This document shows positions 23,882-32,725 of a stretch of 64,000 nt of DNA, in pieces. The stretch is from Anaerolineales bacterium (GTDB lineage Bacteria > Chloroflexota > Anaerolineae > Anaerolineales > Villigracilaceae): positions 1-64,000 of the forward strand of contig JANJTV010000077.1 of the NCBI GenBank assembly GCA_024710905.1, read 5' to 3'. The position numbers and the translations under genes are program-made. Within the stretch, counting starts at the first letter, position 1. Each line of letters opens with the position of its first letter. The notes under the pieces are model-generated. The model saw only the letters and a list, made by a program, of their open reading frames with translations. It ran no database searches and had not been told where the DNA came from.

Positions 23882-24647
23882 GGCCGCCCGCTTAAGCGTC
23901 CTGGTCCTGCTCCTTGCTGTTTCCTGTTCAACCAGTCCCACCGTGGCGGGCTCCCCCGAGCCTATTACCGTACCCCCAACAGCCACATCCACCCACCCTC
24001 CGGCCACCGGCACGCCCCTCCCCACGGAAACGCCTGTTCCAACGCCAACCGCCGCCCCGCCCGTGGAGGTATGTTTCCCGCTGGCGGGGTATTCGGCAAC
24101 CGACCTGCCGGTCATCCTCAGTCAGGTTTTCATTCCACCTGCGCCCGGCAAGGATGACGGCCATCACGGTATAGACCTGGCTTCCTACACCAGTGGCCGC
24201 ATGTCCATTGGCGTGCCTGTCCAGGCAGCCCTGCCAGGCAAGGTGGCAGCCATCATTCACAACCGCCCGCCTTATGGCGACGCCATCCTGGTTGAAACCA
24301 CCATCGCACAGGTGCCGGTTCATTTCGTTGAAACCAACAAGATTACCAGCGAGCAATCCCTGTACCTGCTCTACGCCCACCTGCAAAACATGCCCGCCCT
24401 GCAAGTCGGTCAGGACATCCCCTGCGGGATGCTGCTCGGCGAAACCGGCCTGACCGGCTACACCGGCGGCCCGCACCTGCACCTGGAAACGCGCTCCGGC
24501 CCACCAGGCGTGACCTTTGAATCGATGGCCTTCTACGAAACCAGCATCACACCTGCCGAATCAAAAAACTACACCACCTGGCGCATGAGCGGCCTGTTTA
24601 CACTGCACGACCCGCTACCGCTGCTCCAGGCAATGACAATACCTTGA
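23868..24647 (+). CDS. M23 (LytM) family metallopeptidase lipoprotein
   Basis: 259 aa from a TTG start at 23868, which overlaps the previous stop and gives a proper lipoprotein signal (LKRSKAARLSVLVLLLAVSC; TTG read as Met). A TPT linker follows. The LytM core has HHGIDLA (first His and Asp zinc ligands, near residue 103) and TGGPHLHLET (H-x-H, near 205); YAHLQNMP lies between. Such enzymes cut peptidoglycan cross-bridges or act as scaffolds; all zinc ligands look intact. An alternative TTG is at 23862. Confidence 0.85.
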   Translation: MKRSKAARLSVLVLLLAVSCSTSPTVAGSPEPITVPPTATSTHPPATGTPLPTETPVPTPTAAPPVEVCFPLAGYSATDLPVILSQVFIPPAPGKDDGHHGIDLASYTSGRMSIGVPVQAALPGKVAAIIHNRPPYGDAILVETTIAQVPVHFVETNKITSEQSLYLLYAHLQNMPALQVGQDIPCGMLLGETGLTGYTGGPHLHLETRSGPPGVTFESMAFYETSITPAESKNYTTWRMSGLFTLHDPLPLLQAMTIP

Positions 24648-24687
24648 TTTGATTCGATCAACTCCTGACTGCCAACATCCGACAGGG

Positions 24688-24693
24688 TAAAAT
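24688..24693 (+). promoter_or_regulatory. -10 box of the PD40 lipoprotein gene
   Basis: TAAAAT, 10 bases before the ATG at 24704, with CTGACT at 24665-24670 as a possible -35 box (17-base spacer). No Shine-Dalgarno. Confidence 0.4.
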
Positions 24694-24703
24694 AGCCCCA
24701 GCC

Positions 24704-26509
24704 ATGAAACAATCCTTCGCCTTCCTGCTCTTGATTGGTATTCTGCTCTCCGCCTGCGGCCCAGCCCCCACCGAAGCACCCGCCTCCCCCACCATCACGG
24801 CCCGGCCTGTTTCCACGCGCACGCCCACCCCGGCAGCCTCCGCCAGCCCCACCCCGCCCCCGCCCGGCAGCGGCCAACAAACCTTCATCCTGTCGCTGCA
24901 CGACAATGGCTACAACCACCTGTTCGCCTATTCGCCATCTTCCTTAAACATGACCCGCTTGACCGACGGCCAGTGGGACGACATCGCCCCTTCCATCAGC
25001 CCGGACGGCACCCGGGTGGCATTTGCCTCCAACCGCAACGAATACTGGGATATTTACCTCCTCGACCTGGTCAGCGGGCAAACCAGCCGCATGACCGACA
25101 CCCCGGAATACGACTCCACACCCACCTGGTCGCCAGACAGCCAGTGGATTGTGTTTGAATCCTACGTGGATGACAACCTCGAAATCATGATCAAATCGAC
25201 CGTGGATGCCAACATCCCGGTCATCCGCCTGACGAATCACCCCGCCACCGACCAGCACCCCACCTGGTCGCCGCAGGGCCGCCTGATTGCCTTTTCCTCC
25301 AACCGGTCTGGGGAATTTGAGATCTGGTTGGCTTCGCTTGACCAGCCCAGCGATGACCGCTACATTAACCTGAGCAACAGTCCTCTGCGTGATGACAGCC
25401 ACCCAACCTGGTCGCCGGACGGCAACTGGCTGGCCTGGGATGGGGTCAGCCCAGCCGAGCCGGAAAGCATCTACCTGTGGGATTACAACCGCCCCGGCGA
25501 CCCGGCCCGCCGCGTGGCCCCCGGTGGTTGGCCTGCCTGGAACGACAACGGCACACAGCTCGCTGCCCGCCTTTCCACCCCCAACGAGGATTACCTAGTT
25601 GCCTACAATACCAACGGCACATTCAGCCTGCCAGCCGTCCCCCAACAATCGATCCGCGGGTTGGATTGGCGCAACATGCCCAATACGGCCCTGCCGGTCA
25701 TTTTCAGCCGCGCAGCCCTGGCCAGCCCCACCCCGCTCTGGCAGGTCAGCATTGAAATTATCACCGACCTTCCCAACAACCGCAGTTCAATTGTACGTAT
25801 GGAAAATATCCAGGCGCCGCACCCCTACCTGCATGACGAGATCAACGAATCCTTCACCGCCCTGCGCAACCGCGTGATTGTCGAAACCGGGTGGGACGCC
25901 CTCGCCAACCTTGAAAACGCCTACGTACCGCTGACCTCCACCCTGGACCCGGGCAATAACGAAGGCTGGCTGTACACTGGCCGCGCTTTTGCGCTCAACC
26001 CGGTGTTGCTTAATGCGGGCTGGATGGTGGTCGTGCGCGATGATCTGGATGGCCGCACCTACTGGCGGTTGTTCCTGCGCACCCTGGCCCAGGATGGCTC
26101 ACAGGGTGAACCGCTGCGCAACCGCCCCTGGGATCTGAACGCGCGTTACAACCTCGACCCATTGGCCTACGAACAGGGCGGCGCATACTTTAACGAAATC
26201 CCTTCAGGGTATTGGCTCGACTTCACCGACCTGGCCCGCCAGTATGGCTGGGAACGCCAGCCTGCCCAGACCAACTGGCGCACCTACTTCAATGGGGTGC
26301 AGTTCAACGAATTTGTCATCACCGGCGGCCTGGACTGGCGCAGCGCCATGTTACAGCTGTATCCATTTGACATTCTTGTCACGCCAACGGCCATTATCCC
26401 GGCCACCCGCACCCCGACGCCCACCCCAACCGGCTACCGTTACCGCTCACCCACGCCGACGGTGACGGCCACAGAAACTCCCCGGCCAACCTTTACACCC
26501 GCGCCATGA
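24704..26509 (+). CDS. PD40/TolB-like beta-propeller lipoprotein
   Basis: 601 aa. Lipobox LSAC in MKQSFAFLLLIGILLSAC. A Thr/Pro linker to residue 60, then five PD40-type propeller blades with the S-P-D-G and D-I-Y-L-L pattern (APSISPDGTRVAFASNRNEY, TPTWSPDSQWIVFES, HPTWSPQGRLIAFSSNRSGE, HPTWSPDGNWLAWDG). The C-terminal 300 residues are not recognised and end in another TPTPT tail. Likely an extracellular binding or scaffold protein; its gene overlaps the M23 gene by 4 bases. Confidence 0.85.
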   Translation: MKQSFAFLLLIGILLSACGPAPTEAPASPTITARPVSTRTPTPAASASPTPPPPGSGQQTFILSLHDNGYNHLFAYSPSSLNMTRLTDGQWDDIAPSISPDGTRVAFASNRNEYWDIYLLDLVSGQTSRMTDTPEYDSTPTWSPDSQWIVFESYVDDNLEIMIKSTVDANIPVIRLTNHPATDQHPTWSPQGRLIAFSSNRSGEFEIWLASLDQPSDDRYINLSNSPLRDDSHPTWSPDGNWLAWDGVSPAEPESIYLWDYNRPGDPARRVAPGGWPAWNDNGTQLAARLSTPNEDYLVAYNTNGTFSLPAVPQQSIRGLDWRNMPNTALPVIFSRAALASPTPLWQVSIEIITDLPNNRSSIVRMENIQAPHPYLHDEINESFTALRNRVIVETGWDALANLENAYVPLTSTLDPGNNEGWLYTGRAFALNPVLLNAGWMVVVRDDLDGRTYWRLFLRTLAQDGSQGEPLRNRPWDLNARYNLDPLAYEQGGAYFNEIPSGYWLDFTDLARQYGWERQPAQTNWRTYFNGVQFNEFVITGGLDWRSAMLQLYPFDILVTPTAIIPATRTPTPTPTGYRYRSPTPTVTATETPRPTFTPAP

Positions 26510-27615
26510 TGAGAAAAGCCCTGCCTGCCGTCCTGGCCTTGCTGATTGTGCTGACAGGTTGTTCCACGCTGCCTGGTGCTGCCCCGGAGGAGACTCCCAC
26601 CCCGGTGGTTGCCATCCCGCTTCCCAGCCTGGAACCCACCCTGGAGACGGCGCCCAGCCCAACGGCAGCCTGCCCGAATCCTGATTGTGTGGTCACTACA
26701 CCCCAGCAAGCCACTCTCGAGCCGTTGGTCTTCCTGCTCCCTACACCCGGCAACGAACCACGCTCGGCCTGGCGGCCACCGCTTTACCCGGTTCCCTGGT
26801 CGCTTTCACAGTATGATCACTTCTACCTGACCCGCCCCATCGCAGCCGACAATGTGAACTGGCCGCTGGCAAATTATCGTTATGGCGGCGTCTTCTTTGA
26901 AAATGTGACCCACACCGGGGTGGATATACCCGCCAGCCCCGGCACCCCGGTGATTGCTGCCGGGGCTGGCACCGTCATCTGGGCCGGGTATGGGTTGTTC
27001 AGCCTGACCCCCGAAAACCTGCAAGACCCTTATGGCATAGCCGTTGCCATCCGGCACGATTTTGGCTATCTAGGCGAACCGGTCTTTACACTCTACGCCC
27101 ACTTACAGGAAGCGGATGTGGCTGTGGGTCAGTGGGTTAACGTAGGCGAGCAGCTTGGCAAAAGCGGTTCGACGGGGGTGACCACCGGGCCACACCTGCA
27201 TTTTGAAGTGCGCCTGGGCGAAAATTCGTATTACAGGACCCGCAACCCGGAATTATGGATCGCTCCGCCACAGGGCTGGGGAGTTTTGGCCGGGCGGATT
27301 ATGGAAAGCAACCGCACGCCGATCCAAAAACTGCCAATATTAATCCGTTCTCTGGAGACCGGCCGAGAATGGACGGTGTATACCTACGGTCCAGAAGCCG
27401 TCGTACCAGACCCCTATTACAACGAGAATATGGTCATTGGCGACCTGCCCTCCGGGAAATACCGGGTGACCGTGCCGTATACGGACGGCAATAAAAGCAC
27501 CGATGTTGAAATCCTGGCGGGGCGCATCACCTACATCAGTTTCAGGGGTACATTTGGGTTCAGTGCCACGCCGCCGCCTACCCCGGGCCTGGATTCGCTC
27601 ACCCCGGCCCCTTGA
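26506..27615 (+). CDS. M23 (LytM) family metallopeptidase lipoprotein, larger
   Basis: 369 aa. Lipobox LTGC in MMRKALPAVLALLIVLTGC. The LytM domain at about 120-260 has FENVTHTGVDIPA (His, Asp), FTLYAHLQEADV and TTGPHLHFEVRL (H-x-H), so the zinc site is complete. A C-terminal beta domain (about 265-355: IMESNRTPIQKLPILIRSLE, SGKYRVTVPYTDGNKSTDV) looks Cna-B/carboxypeptidase-regulatory-like. ATGA overlap with the upstream propeller gene. Confidence 0.9.
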   Translation: MMRKALPAVLALLIVLTGCSTLPGAAPEETPTPVVAIPLPSLEPTLETAPSPTAACPNPDCVVTTPQQATLEPLVFLLPTPGNEPRSAWRPPLYPVPWSLSQYDHFYLTRPIAADNVNWPLANYRYGGVFFENVTHTGVDIPASPGTPVIAAGAGTVIWAGYGLFSLTPENLQDPYGIAVAIRHDFGYLGEPVFTLYAHLQEADVAVGQWVNVGEQLGKSGSTGVTTGPHLHFEVRLGENSYYRTRNPELWIAPPQGWGVLAGRIMESNRTPIQKLPILIRSLETGREWTVYTYGPEAVVPDPYYNENMVIGDLPSGKYRVTVPYTDGNKSTDVEILAGRITYISFRGTFGFSATPPPTPGLDSLTPAP

Positions 27616-27639
27616 CGAGCCGAACATTTGTGCTATACT
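27612..27639 (+). promoter_or_regulatory. recA promoter with SOS-box-like site
   Basis: TTGACG (27612-27617), a 16-base spacer and TATACT (27634-27639). Inside the spacer CGAACATTTGTGCT (27621-27634) fits the Gram-positive-type LexA box CGAACnnnnGTTCG except for two bases, so LexA-type repression is plausible. Confidence 0.55.
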
Positions 27640-27690
27640 CTCGGTTCTCAAGACAAACCGTATCCTTAACCCTTGTATTGGAGAACAAAA

Positions 27691-28788
27691 ATGGCCCGTA
27701 AATCTCAAGAACCCTTGTCTTCGCCCCGCCCGGCTATGGATGACGCCCGCCGCGCCATGCTGGACAAAGCCCTGGGAGACATCCTGAAACGTTACGGCGA
27801 TGGTTCGATCATGCGCCTGGGCGAAGCCCACAGCATGGTTGTGGATGCCATCCCGACCGGTTCGCTTTCCCTGGATATCGCGCTGGGGGTTGGCGGCATC
27901 CCACGCGGGCGCATTACCGAAATCTACGGGCCTGAATCCTCCGGGAAGACCACCATCTGCCAGCACATTGTTGCTGAAACCCAGCGCATCGGCGGCACCG
28001 CAGCCTTTGTGGACATGGAACACGCCCTCGATCCCTCCTATGCCGCCAAATGCGGCGTGGATATTGACAACCTGCTGGTTTCGCAGCCCGACACTGGTGA
28101 GCAGGCGCTTGAAATCACCGAAACCCTGGTGCGTTCCGGAGCGGTGGATGTGGTGGTGGTCGACTCGGTCGCTGCGCTTGTTCCGCGCTCCGAACTGGAA
28201 GGCGATATGGGCGATGCGACCATGGGCGTGCAGGCCCGCCTGATGAGTCAGGCCTTGCGCAAGCTCTCCGGCGCAATCAACCAGACCAAGACCTCGGTTG
28301 TGTTTACCAACCAGTTGCGTCAAAAAATTGGTGTCATGTTTGGCAACCCGGAAACGACCACCGGCGGCCAGGCGCTCAAGTTCTATGCCACCCTGCGTAT
28401 GGACGTGCGCCGCATCCAGGCCATCAAGATGGGCGCAGAAGTGATCGGCAACCGCACCCGCGTGCGCGTGGTAAAAAACAAGGTCGCCCCTCCCTTCCGC
28501 ACCGCCGAATTTGACATCATGTACAACGAAGGCATCTCCAAAGCCGGGGACGTGCTCGACCTGGCCACCCAATTGGAAGTCATCCAGAAGCGCGGCGCAT
28601 TCTTCTCCTATGGTGATGTCCGCCTCGGTCAAGGCCGCGAAAACGCCAAAGAATTCCTGCGCCAGAATGGCGAACTGGCCACCGAGATCGAAATGATCAT
28701 CCGCCAGAAAGCCCTGGGCGGCGAGCTCGTCCTGCCAGTTGATATGGGTGATGGCGGCAGTGATGAGGATGCCAGCGGCGACGAATAA
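27691..28788 (+). CDS. recA: Recombinase RecA
   Basis: 365 aa. Walker [14 protein letters not shown] near residue 70, [17 protein letters not shown], Walker [18 protein letters not shown], loop L1 [19 protein letters not shown] and L2 [22 protein letters not shown]. Catalyses strand exchange and stimulates LexA self-cleavage. The C-terminus is acidic (DEDASGDE) as usual. ATG 27691 is preceded by TTGGAG; an earlier in-frame ATG lacks a ribosome site. Confidence 0.98.
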   Translation: MARKSQEPLSSPRPAMDDARRAMLDKALGDILKRYGDGSIMRLGEAHSMVVDAIPTGSLSLDIALGVGGIPRGRITEIYGPESSGKTTICQHIVAETQRIGGTAAFVDMEHALDPSYAAKCGVDIDNLLVSQPDTGEQALEITETLVRSGAVDVVVVDSVAALVPRSELEGDMGDATMGVQARLMSQALRKLSGAINQTKTSVVFTNQLRQKIGVMFGNPETTTGGQALKFYATLRMDVRRIQAIKMGAEVIGNRTRVRVVKNKVAPPFRTAEFDIMYNEGISKAGDVLDLATQLEVIQKRGAFFSYGDVRLGQGRENAKEFLRQNGELATEIEMIIRQKALGGELVLPVDMGDGGSDEDASGDE

Positions 28789-28846
28789 AAAACATCCCTG
28801 CCCCGGCCTGCTGGGCAGGTGCAGCGCATAATCCATCAATTCAAGT

Positions 28847-28852
28847 TAAAAT
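28847..28852 (+). promoter_or_regulatory. -10 box giving a leaderless lipoprotein message
   Basis: TAAAAT, 7 bases before the ATG at 28860; no Shine-Dalgarno is present and no clear -35 box is seen. Confidence 0.4.
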
Positions 28853-28859
28853 ACGCAGC

Positions 28860-29423
28860 ATGCAAAACGGATTCCGTACAGCGTGTTGTGTATTTTTATT
28901 CCTATTGACCGGCTGCGCCACGCCGCCGCCTGCAACACCGTTCATCCCGCCCACGGCAGCCAGAGCGCCTGCCACTCCTACCGTGGAGGTGGTTTTTGTC
29001 ACACCCACACCCGGCGAACTCCCCAGCGAAACCCCCGCCCCGACTCCCACCGAAACAGGAGTTCCCGCCAGCCCCACGCCCTCCTGTTTCAGCAACCTGC
29101 GCTATCTGGATGATGTCAATTACCCGGATGGCAGCCTGTTTGCGCCAGGCCAGTCTTTTGAAAAGCAATGGCTGGTGGAAAACAATGGTTCCTGCGATTG
29201 GGGAACTGGCTACACGCTAAGGTTTGTTTCAGGTGACCCATTGGGCGCTACCGGGGAGGTCGCCATCTTCCCGGCCCGGGCAGCCAGTCAGGTGACCCTT
29301 TCCATCCAGTTCACAGCCCCTCAGCAGCCCGGCTTATACCGGTCCACTTGGCAGCCATTTGATCCACTCGGGCAACCCTTTGGTGACTCTTTTTATGTAG
29401 AAATCGTCGTGCAAAGCCCCTAA
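28860..29423 (+). CDS. Lipoprotein with one NBR1-Ig-like (NBRM) domain
   Basis: 187 aa. Signal peptide with lipobox LTGC; a Pro/Thr linker of about 60 residues (ETPAPTPTETGVPASPTP). One NBRM domain at about 76-187: LFAPGQSFEKQWLVENNGSC, DWGTGYTLRFVSGD and PGLYRSTWQPFDPLGQPFGD. It is a short relative of the two-domain protein at 2527. Function in bacteria unknown. Confidence 0.87.
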   Translation: MQNGFRTACCVFLFLLTGCATPPPATPFIPPTAARAPATPTVEVVFVTPTPGELPSETPAPTPTETGVPASPTPSCFSNLRYLDDVNYPDGSLFAPGQSFEKQWLVENNGSCDWGTGYTLRFVSGDPLGATGEVAIFPARAASQVTLSIQFTAPQQPGLYRSTWQPFDPLGQPFGDSFYVEIVVQSP

Positions 29424-29431
29424 AAATCGTG

Positions 29432-29460
29432 ACCCCGGCCCACAGGTCGGGGTTAATTTT
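29432..29460 (+). terminator. Rho-independent terminator after the NBRM lipoprotein
   Basis: Stem ACCCCGGCC/GGTCGGGGT (29432-29440, 29445-29453, one G-T pair) then TAATTTT. Confidence 0.75.
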
Positions 29461-29482
29461 AGTGTTTAGAGGAGAACAACAT

Positions 29483-30106
29483 ATGAGTAAATGGAAGCAT
29501 TTCATCGACAGTCACAAAGGCGCCACCCCACTGGTCGTGCTCGGGCTGATGACATGGTTTGAGCAGTGGGAAAGCCCCACTGCGTGGGTATACCTCGGCC
29601 TGCACGGCACGTATGGAATTCTATGGGTGCTTAAAAGTCGAATCTTCCCTGATCGAGCCTGGGAAGCCCCGGCCAGCCTATGGCGCGGACTGTATATCTG
29701 GGGCGGATTGACGCTCTATTGGATCTCACCCTACTTGATCACCTCTCAGGGTTTACAGGCTCCGGCCTGGTTGATGGGCCTGGCAGTCAGCATGTTCGGA
29801 TTCGGTGTCTTCTTTCATTACACCAGCGATATGCAAAAATACATCGCCCTGAAATATAATCCCGGACAATTGATCACCGATGGACTGATGAGCCGCGTTC
29901 GAAATATCAATTACTTCGGTGAGTTTCTGATCTACGCTTCTTTTGCAGCGCTTTCCATGAGCTGGATACCCTTCGTCGTCATCGCCATGTACCTGGCAAT
30001 CATCTGGATTCCCAACATGGTCAAAAAAGAAAAATCCCTAGCTCGCTACCCGGAATTTGAAGCCTATCGCAAGCGCGCCCGGGCCTTCCTGCCCTTTATC
30101 TTCTAA
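29483..30106 (+). CDS. Membrane protein of the isoprenylcysteine methyltransferase/DUF1295-like superfamily
   Basis: 207 aa with about five to six membrane helices. The C-terminal pattern NPGQLITDGLMSRVRNINYFGEFLIYASF, IPNMVKKEKSLARYPEFEAYRKR is the one shared by ICMT-like methyltransferases and DUF1295/steroid-reductase-like proteins (G..R.. N..GE, then E..L....F..Y). Substrate unknown. AGAGGAG precedes the ATG at 29483. Followed after 2 bases by another membrane protein gene. Confidence 0.8.
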   Translation: MSKWKHFIDSHKGATPLVVLGLMTWFEQWESPTAWVYLGLHGTYGILWVLKSRIFPDRAWEAPASLWRGLYIWGGLTLYWISPYLITSQGLQAPAWLMGLAVSMFGFGVFFHYTSDMQKYIALKYNPGQLITDGLMSRVRNINYFGEFLIYASFAALSMSWIPFVVIAMYLAIIWIPNMVKKEKSLARYPEFEAYRKRARAFLPFIF

Positions 30107-30108
30107 CC

Positions 30109-30786
30109 ATGAACCGCATCCAACAACATACCTTGTGGTTGCACCTGGCCTTCGGCGCCATCTGCCTGCTCACCCTGCTTGCGCCAGTTGGCCTGTCCAC
30201 GGGCACCAAAATCACCCTGCTCGTACTGGGGTACAACATTGCCTTGCCGCTCCTGGCCCGCCGCCTGGGTCATGGCCTGTGGTTCAGCCTGTGGCGCTTC
30301 CTGCTGCCACTTAGCCTGTTGCAGATCCTGCCAGACTGGTTCCTTTCAGCCCAACTGGGCATCCTGAACTTCCCCGACACCGGCGCTTTATTCATTGGCA
30401 CTGTCCCAGCGTTTATGGGCGGCATGTGGGTGATTCCACTCTTTCTCATCGTTTTTATTGCCTCACAAGTGGAAGATGTCAGCAAAAACCAAAACTCTGC
30501 CCGCTGGGCGGCTGCGCTGGTTTCGCTGGCCGTCTTTGTCGGCGCGGAGGCCACGCTGTGGGCCATACCGATTTGGCACGCCCAAAACGTCACCCAGATC
30601 GCCGGGGGTGCGCTGTACCTGCTGATTCCCGAAGCACTGCTGGGTCTGCACGCCTTCCTGGCCTATAAAACCTTTGGTCAGGCCGGTTGGGGCCTGCGCC
30701 TCGCAGCCGCCTTCACCGTCATGAGCTTGTATTTTGGCGGTATCACCTTGTTTTATTTTCTGGTTGAGAAAATCCTGCCAGGCTAA
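30109..30786 (+). CDS. Multi-pass membrane protein of unknown function
   Basis: 225 aa with about seven hydrophobic segments (LHLAFGAICLLTLLAPVGL, WFSLWRFLLPLSLLQILPDWF, WVIPLFLIVFIASQVED, a late MSLYFGGITLFYFLVEK). A WxxxWHAQN-like segment (AIPIWHAQNVTQIAGGALY) and conserved Asp/Glu at membrane edges hint at an enzyme or transporter, but I recognise no family. Likely cotranscribed with the ICMT-like gene. Confidence 0.75.
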   Translation: MNRIQQHTLWLHLAFGAICLLTLLAPVGLSTGTKITLLVLGYNIALPLLARRLGHGLWFSLWRFLLPLSLLQILPDWFLSAQLGILNFPDTGALFIGTVPAFMGGMWVIPLFLIVFIASQVEDVSKNQNSARWAAALVSLAVFVGAEATLWAIPIWHAQNVTQIAGGALYLLIPEALLGLHAFLAYKTFGQAGWGLRLAAAFTVMSLYFGGITLFYFLVEKILPG

Positions 30787-30825
30787 GCGCGGACCGTTAT
30801 TTACCAGACTGCTGCCGCGAAAACT

Positions 30826-31941
30826 TTAACTGGGAAGTTCCTTGCTGATTTTCCCATCCCAGACCTTGCCCGCCGGGATGATCGTCCGATCTGGCACATC
30901 GGCATACAGGATGGCGCCGTTGCCAACCCGCACTCCACTGCCAATTTTGATGCCAATCGCAGTCGTCACACCCATGCCCAGCAGGGTCCTTTCCCCCACC
31001 TGGACATGCCCGGCCAGCAGGGCCCCCGGCGCAATATGGCTGTAACCGCCAATCTCGCAATCATGCGAAACAACTGCATTGGTATTAATCATGCACTTCG
31101 GGTGCAGGATGGTCGACGAACCGATATATGCATTGGCAAAGACCTGCACACCTGCGCCAATCTCAGCACTGGCTTCCGCCATTGCACGCGGATGCACCAG
31201 CGCCGGGAAGGACAGCCCGGCCGATTCCATGCGCTCAAACAATTTCACGCGAACATTAATATCCAGGATGCCGCCCACCCCGTTGGCAGCCTGGGCCAGG
31301 CCATGCTCCCGTAGCTCGGCCAGCAATTCACCACCGCCCAGCACCGGGATGCCCAATACAGACGTGCCAGGCATCAATTTGTCATCCACAATGCCGGCCA
31401 TTTCAAACTGCCCCATTGTCAGGGCCATCTCCATGACCGCTTTGGCGTGCCCGCCGCCACCATAGATCAGCAGGTGTTTTTCGCCAAAGGTGGGTAACTG
31501 CACTGCGCCCAGCCCGGCCACCTGCTGGACAATGGTTTCGGTGATCAGGGTATCTTTTGGCAGGCGCTCAAAATCAATGCCCAGGCGCTCTGCCAGTTCC
31601 CGCGCCGGGCGGGTGATGCGCAGCCCGCCACTCTCAGCGGAAGGGGCTGCCCCGGCAGTGGAATCACGCCGCTGGGTGAGCCTGCTGTCCAGTTCTTCCT
31701 CCGCCGTTTCGGTAATGATGGCCAGCAGGTCGCCAACCTGCAGGGTAGCATCCTCTTCCGCAACCAGCCTGAAATACCCATCCACCGGGCTTTCAACATC
31801 CGAGGCGGCTTTGGTGGTCTCGACAGTGAAAAGCAGGTCGCCTGCCTTCACGGACTGGCCGTCTTTGGCGTGGATGCCCACCAGGCGGGCTTCGGGTTCG
31901 TTGGCGTTCAGCAGGGGCACGGAAACAGGGGTTTGGCTCAT
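30826..31941 (-). CDS. Lipoyl-domain/E1-E3-binding/NeuD-type acyltransferase fusion
   Basis: 371 aa. Residues 5-80: lipoyl domain, with the modifiable Lys44 in VETTKAASDVESPVDGY. Residues 107-140 resemble a peripheral-subunit-binding domain (ITRPARELAERLGIDFERLP). From 155 on: PglD/NeuD-type N-terminal domain (HLLIYGGGGHAKAVMEMAL) and left-handed beta-helix repeats with the catalytic-type His in VVSHDCEIGG. So an acyl carrier arm is joined to a sugar acyltransferase. E1 alpha/beta genes lie 0.8 kb away. Start 31941 has AAAGGA at proper spacing; an ATG two codons earlier is too close. Confidence 0.88.
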   Translation of the reverse strand: MSQTPVSVPLLNANEPEARLVGIHAKDGQSVKAGDLLFTVETTKAASDVESPVDGYFRLVAEEDATLQVGDLLAIITETAEEELDSRLTQRRDSTAGAAPSAESGGLRITRPARELAERLGIDFERLPKDTLITETIVQQVAGLGAVQLPTFGEKHLLIYGGGGHAKAVMEMALTMGQFEMAGIVDDKLMPGTSVLGIPVLGGGELLAELREHGLAQAANGVGGILDINVRVKLFERMESAGLSFPALVHPRAMAEASAEIGAGVQVFANAYIGSSTILHPKCMINTNAVVSHDCEIGGYSHIAPGALLAGHVQVGERTLLGMGVTTAIGIKIGSGVRVGNGAILYADVPDRTIIPAGKVWDGKISKELPS

Positions 31942-31975
31942 AAGCATCCTTTGGGAAATTTCTGGTATTTTAGCC

Positions 31976-31981
31976 TATAAT
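31976..31981 (+). promoter_or_regulatory. -10 box of the DUF4013 gene
   Basis: TATAAT with TTGGGA 19 bases upstream (31951-31956); AAGGAG at 31998-32003 before the ATG at 32011. Confidence 0.5.
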
Positions 31982-32010
31982 TAGGTCATCACACCTCAAG
32001 GAGAATGCAA

Positions 32011-32679
32011 ATGGAATTCGGTCGTGCTTTTTCTTACATTACAGAAGACCAAAACTGGTTCAAAAAGATACTCGTCGCCGGACTGGTCACCTTCATCCCC
32101 ATCTTGGGCAGCATCACCGTCCTGGGCTGGATGCTGGAAATCGTCCGCCGGGTGATTGCTGGCGAGTCGGAAGTCCTGCCAGGCTGGGAAGATTTTTCAG
32201 GCTTCCTGACCAAAGGCTTCCAAGCCTTTGTGGCTTCGCTGGCCTATGCCCTGCCGATCATCCTGGTTTCCACCTGCTTCCAGATCCTGGTGCCCTTCAT
32301 GGCCGAATCGGGTGGTGATAGCGGGGATGTCATGGCTGGTATTATGCTGGTCTTCTCACTCTGCCTGTCCTGCTTTATGCTCATCTACTCGATCTTTGTC
32401 GGCATCTCGCTCCCGGCGGCGTTGGGCAACCTGGCCGCCACCGGCGAACTCGGCGCAGCCTTCCGCTTCAACGAGGTTTTTGGCCTGGTGCGCGCTGCTG
32501 TTGGCCCGTACCTGCTGGTGATCGTGGGCGGCGTGTTGGCCGGTTTCATTGCCATGTTCGGGCTGGTGGCCTGCTTTGTCGGCATTATCATCACCTACCC
32601 GTTTGCCATGGCCGTGCAGGGTCACCTGTACGGGCAAGCCTACAACGCAGCCAAAGCAGCCCAGGCCCTGCAAGCCTAG
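32011..32679 (+). CDS. DUF4013 family membrane protein
   Basis: 222 aa, about five membrane helices. Family signs: an N-terminal FGRAFSYITEDQNWFKKILVAG and VVRRVI-type segment (EIVRRVIAGESEVLPGWEDF), typical of DUF4013. No role is established. ATG 32011 is preferred to 32005 for ribosome-site spacing. The gene runs opposite to the E1 and acyltransferase genes and is fenced by a bidirectional terminator. Confidence 0.88.
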   Translation: MEFGRAFSYITEDQNWFKKILVAGLVTFIPILGSITVLGWMLEIVRRVIAGESEVLPGWEDFSGFLTKGFQAFVASLAYALPIILVSTCFQILVPFMAESGGDSGDVMAGIMLVFSLCLSCFMLIYSIFVGISLPAALGNLAATGELGAAFRFNEVFGLVRAAVGPYLLVIVGGVLAGFIAMFGLVACFVGIIITYPFAMAVQGHLYGQAYNAAKAAQALQA

Positions 32680-32690
32680 TCTTACCTGAA

Positions 32691-32725
32691 ACAAAAACAG
32701 GGCGCTTGATGCGCCCTGTTTTTGT
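32691..32725. terminator. Bidirectional terminator between DUF4013 and E1 beta
   Basis: Perfect 15-bp stem ACAAAAACAGGGCGC/GCGCCCTGTTTTTGT with a TTGAT loop; T-rich on both sides, so it can end both convergent transcripts. Confidence 0.9.
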
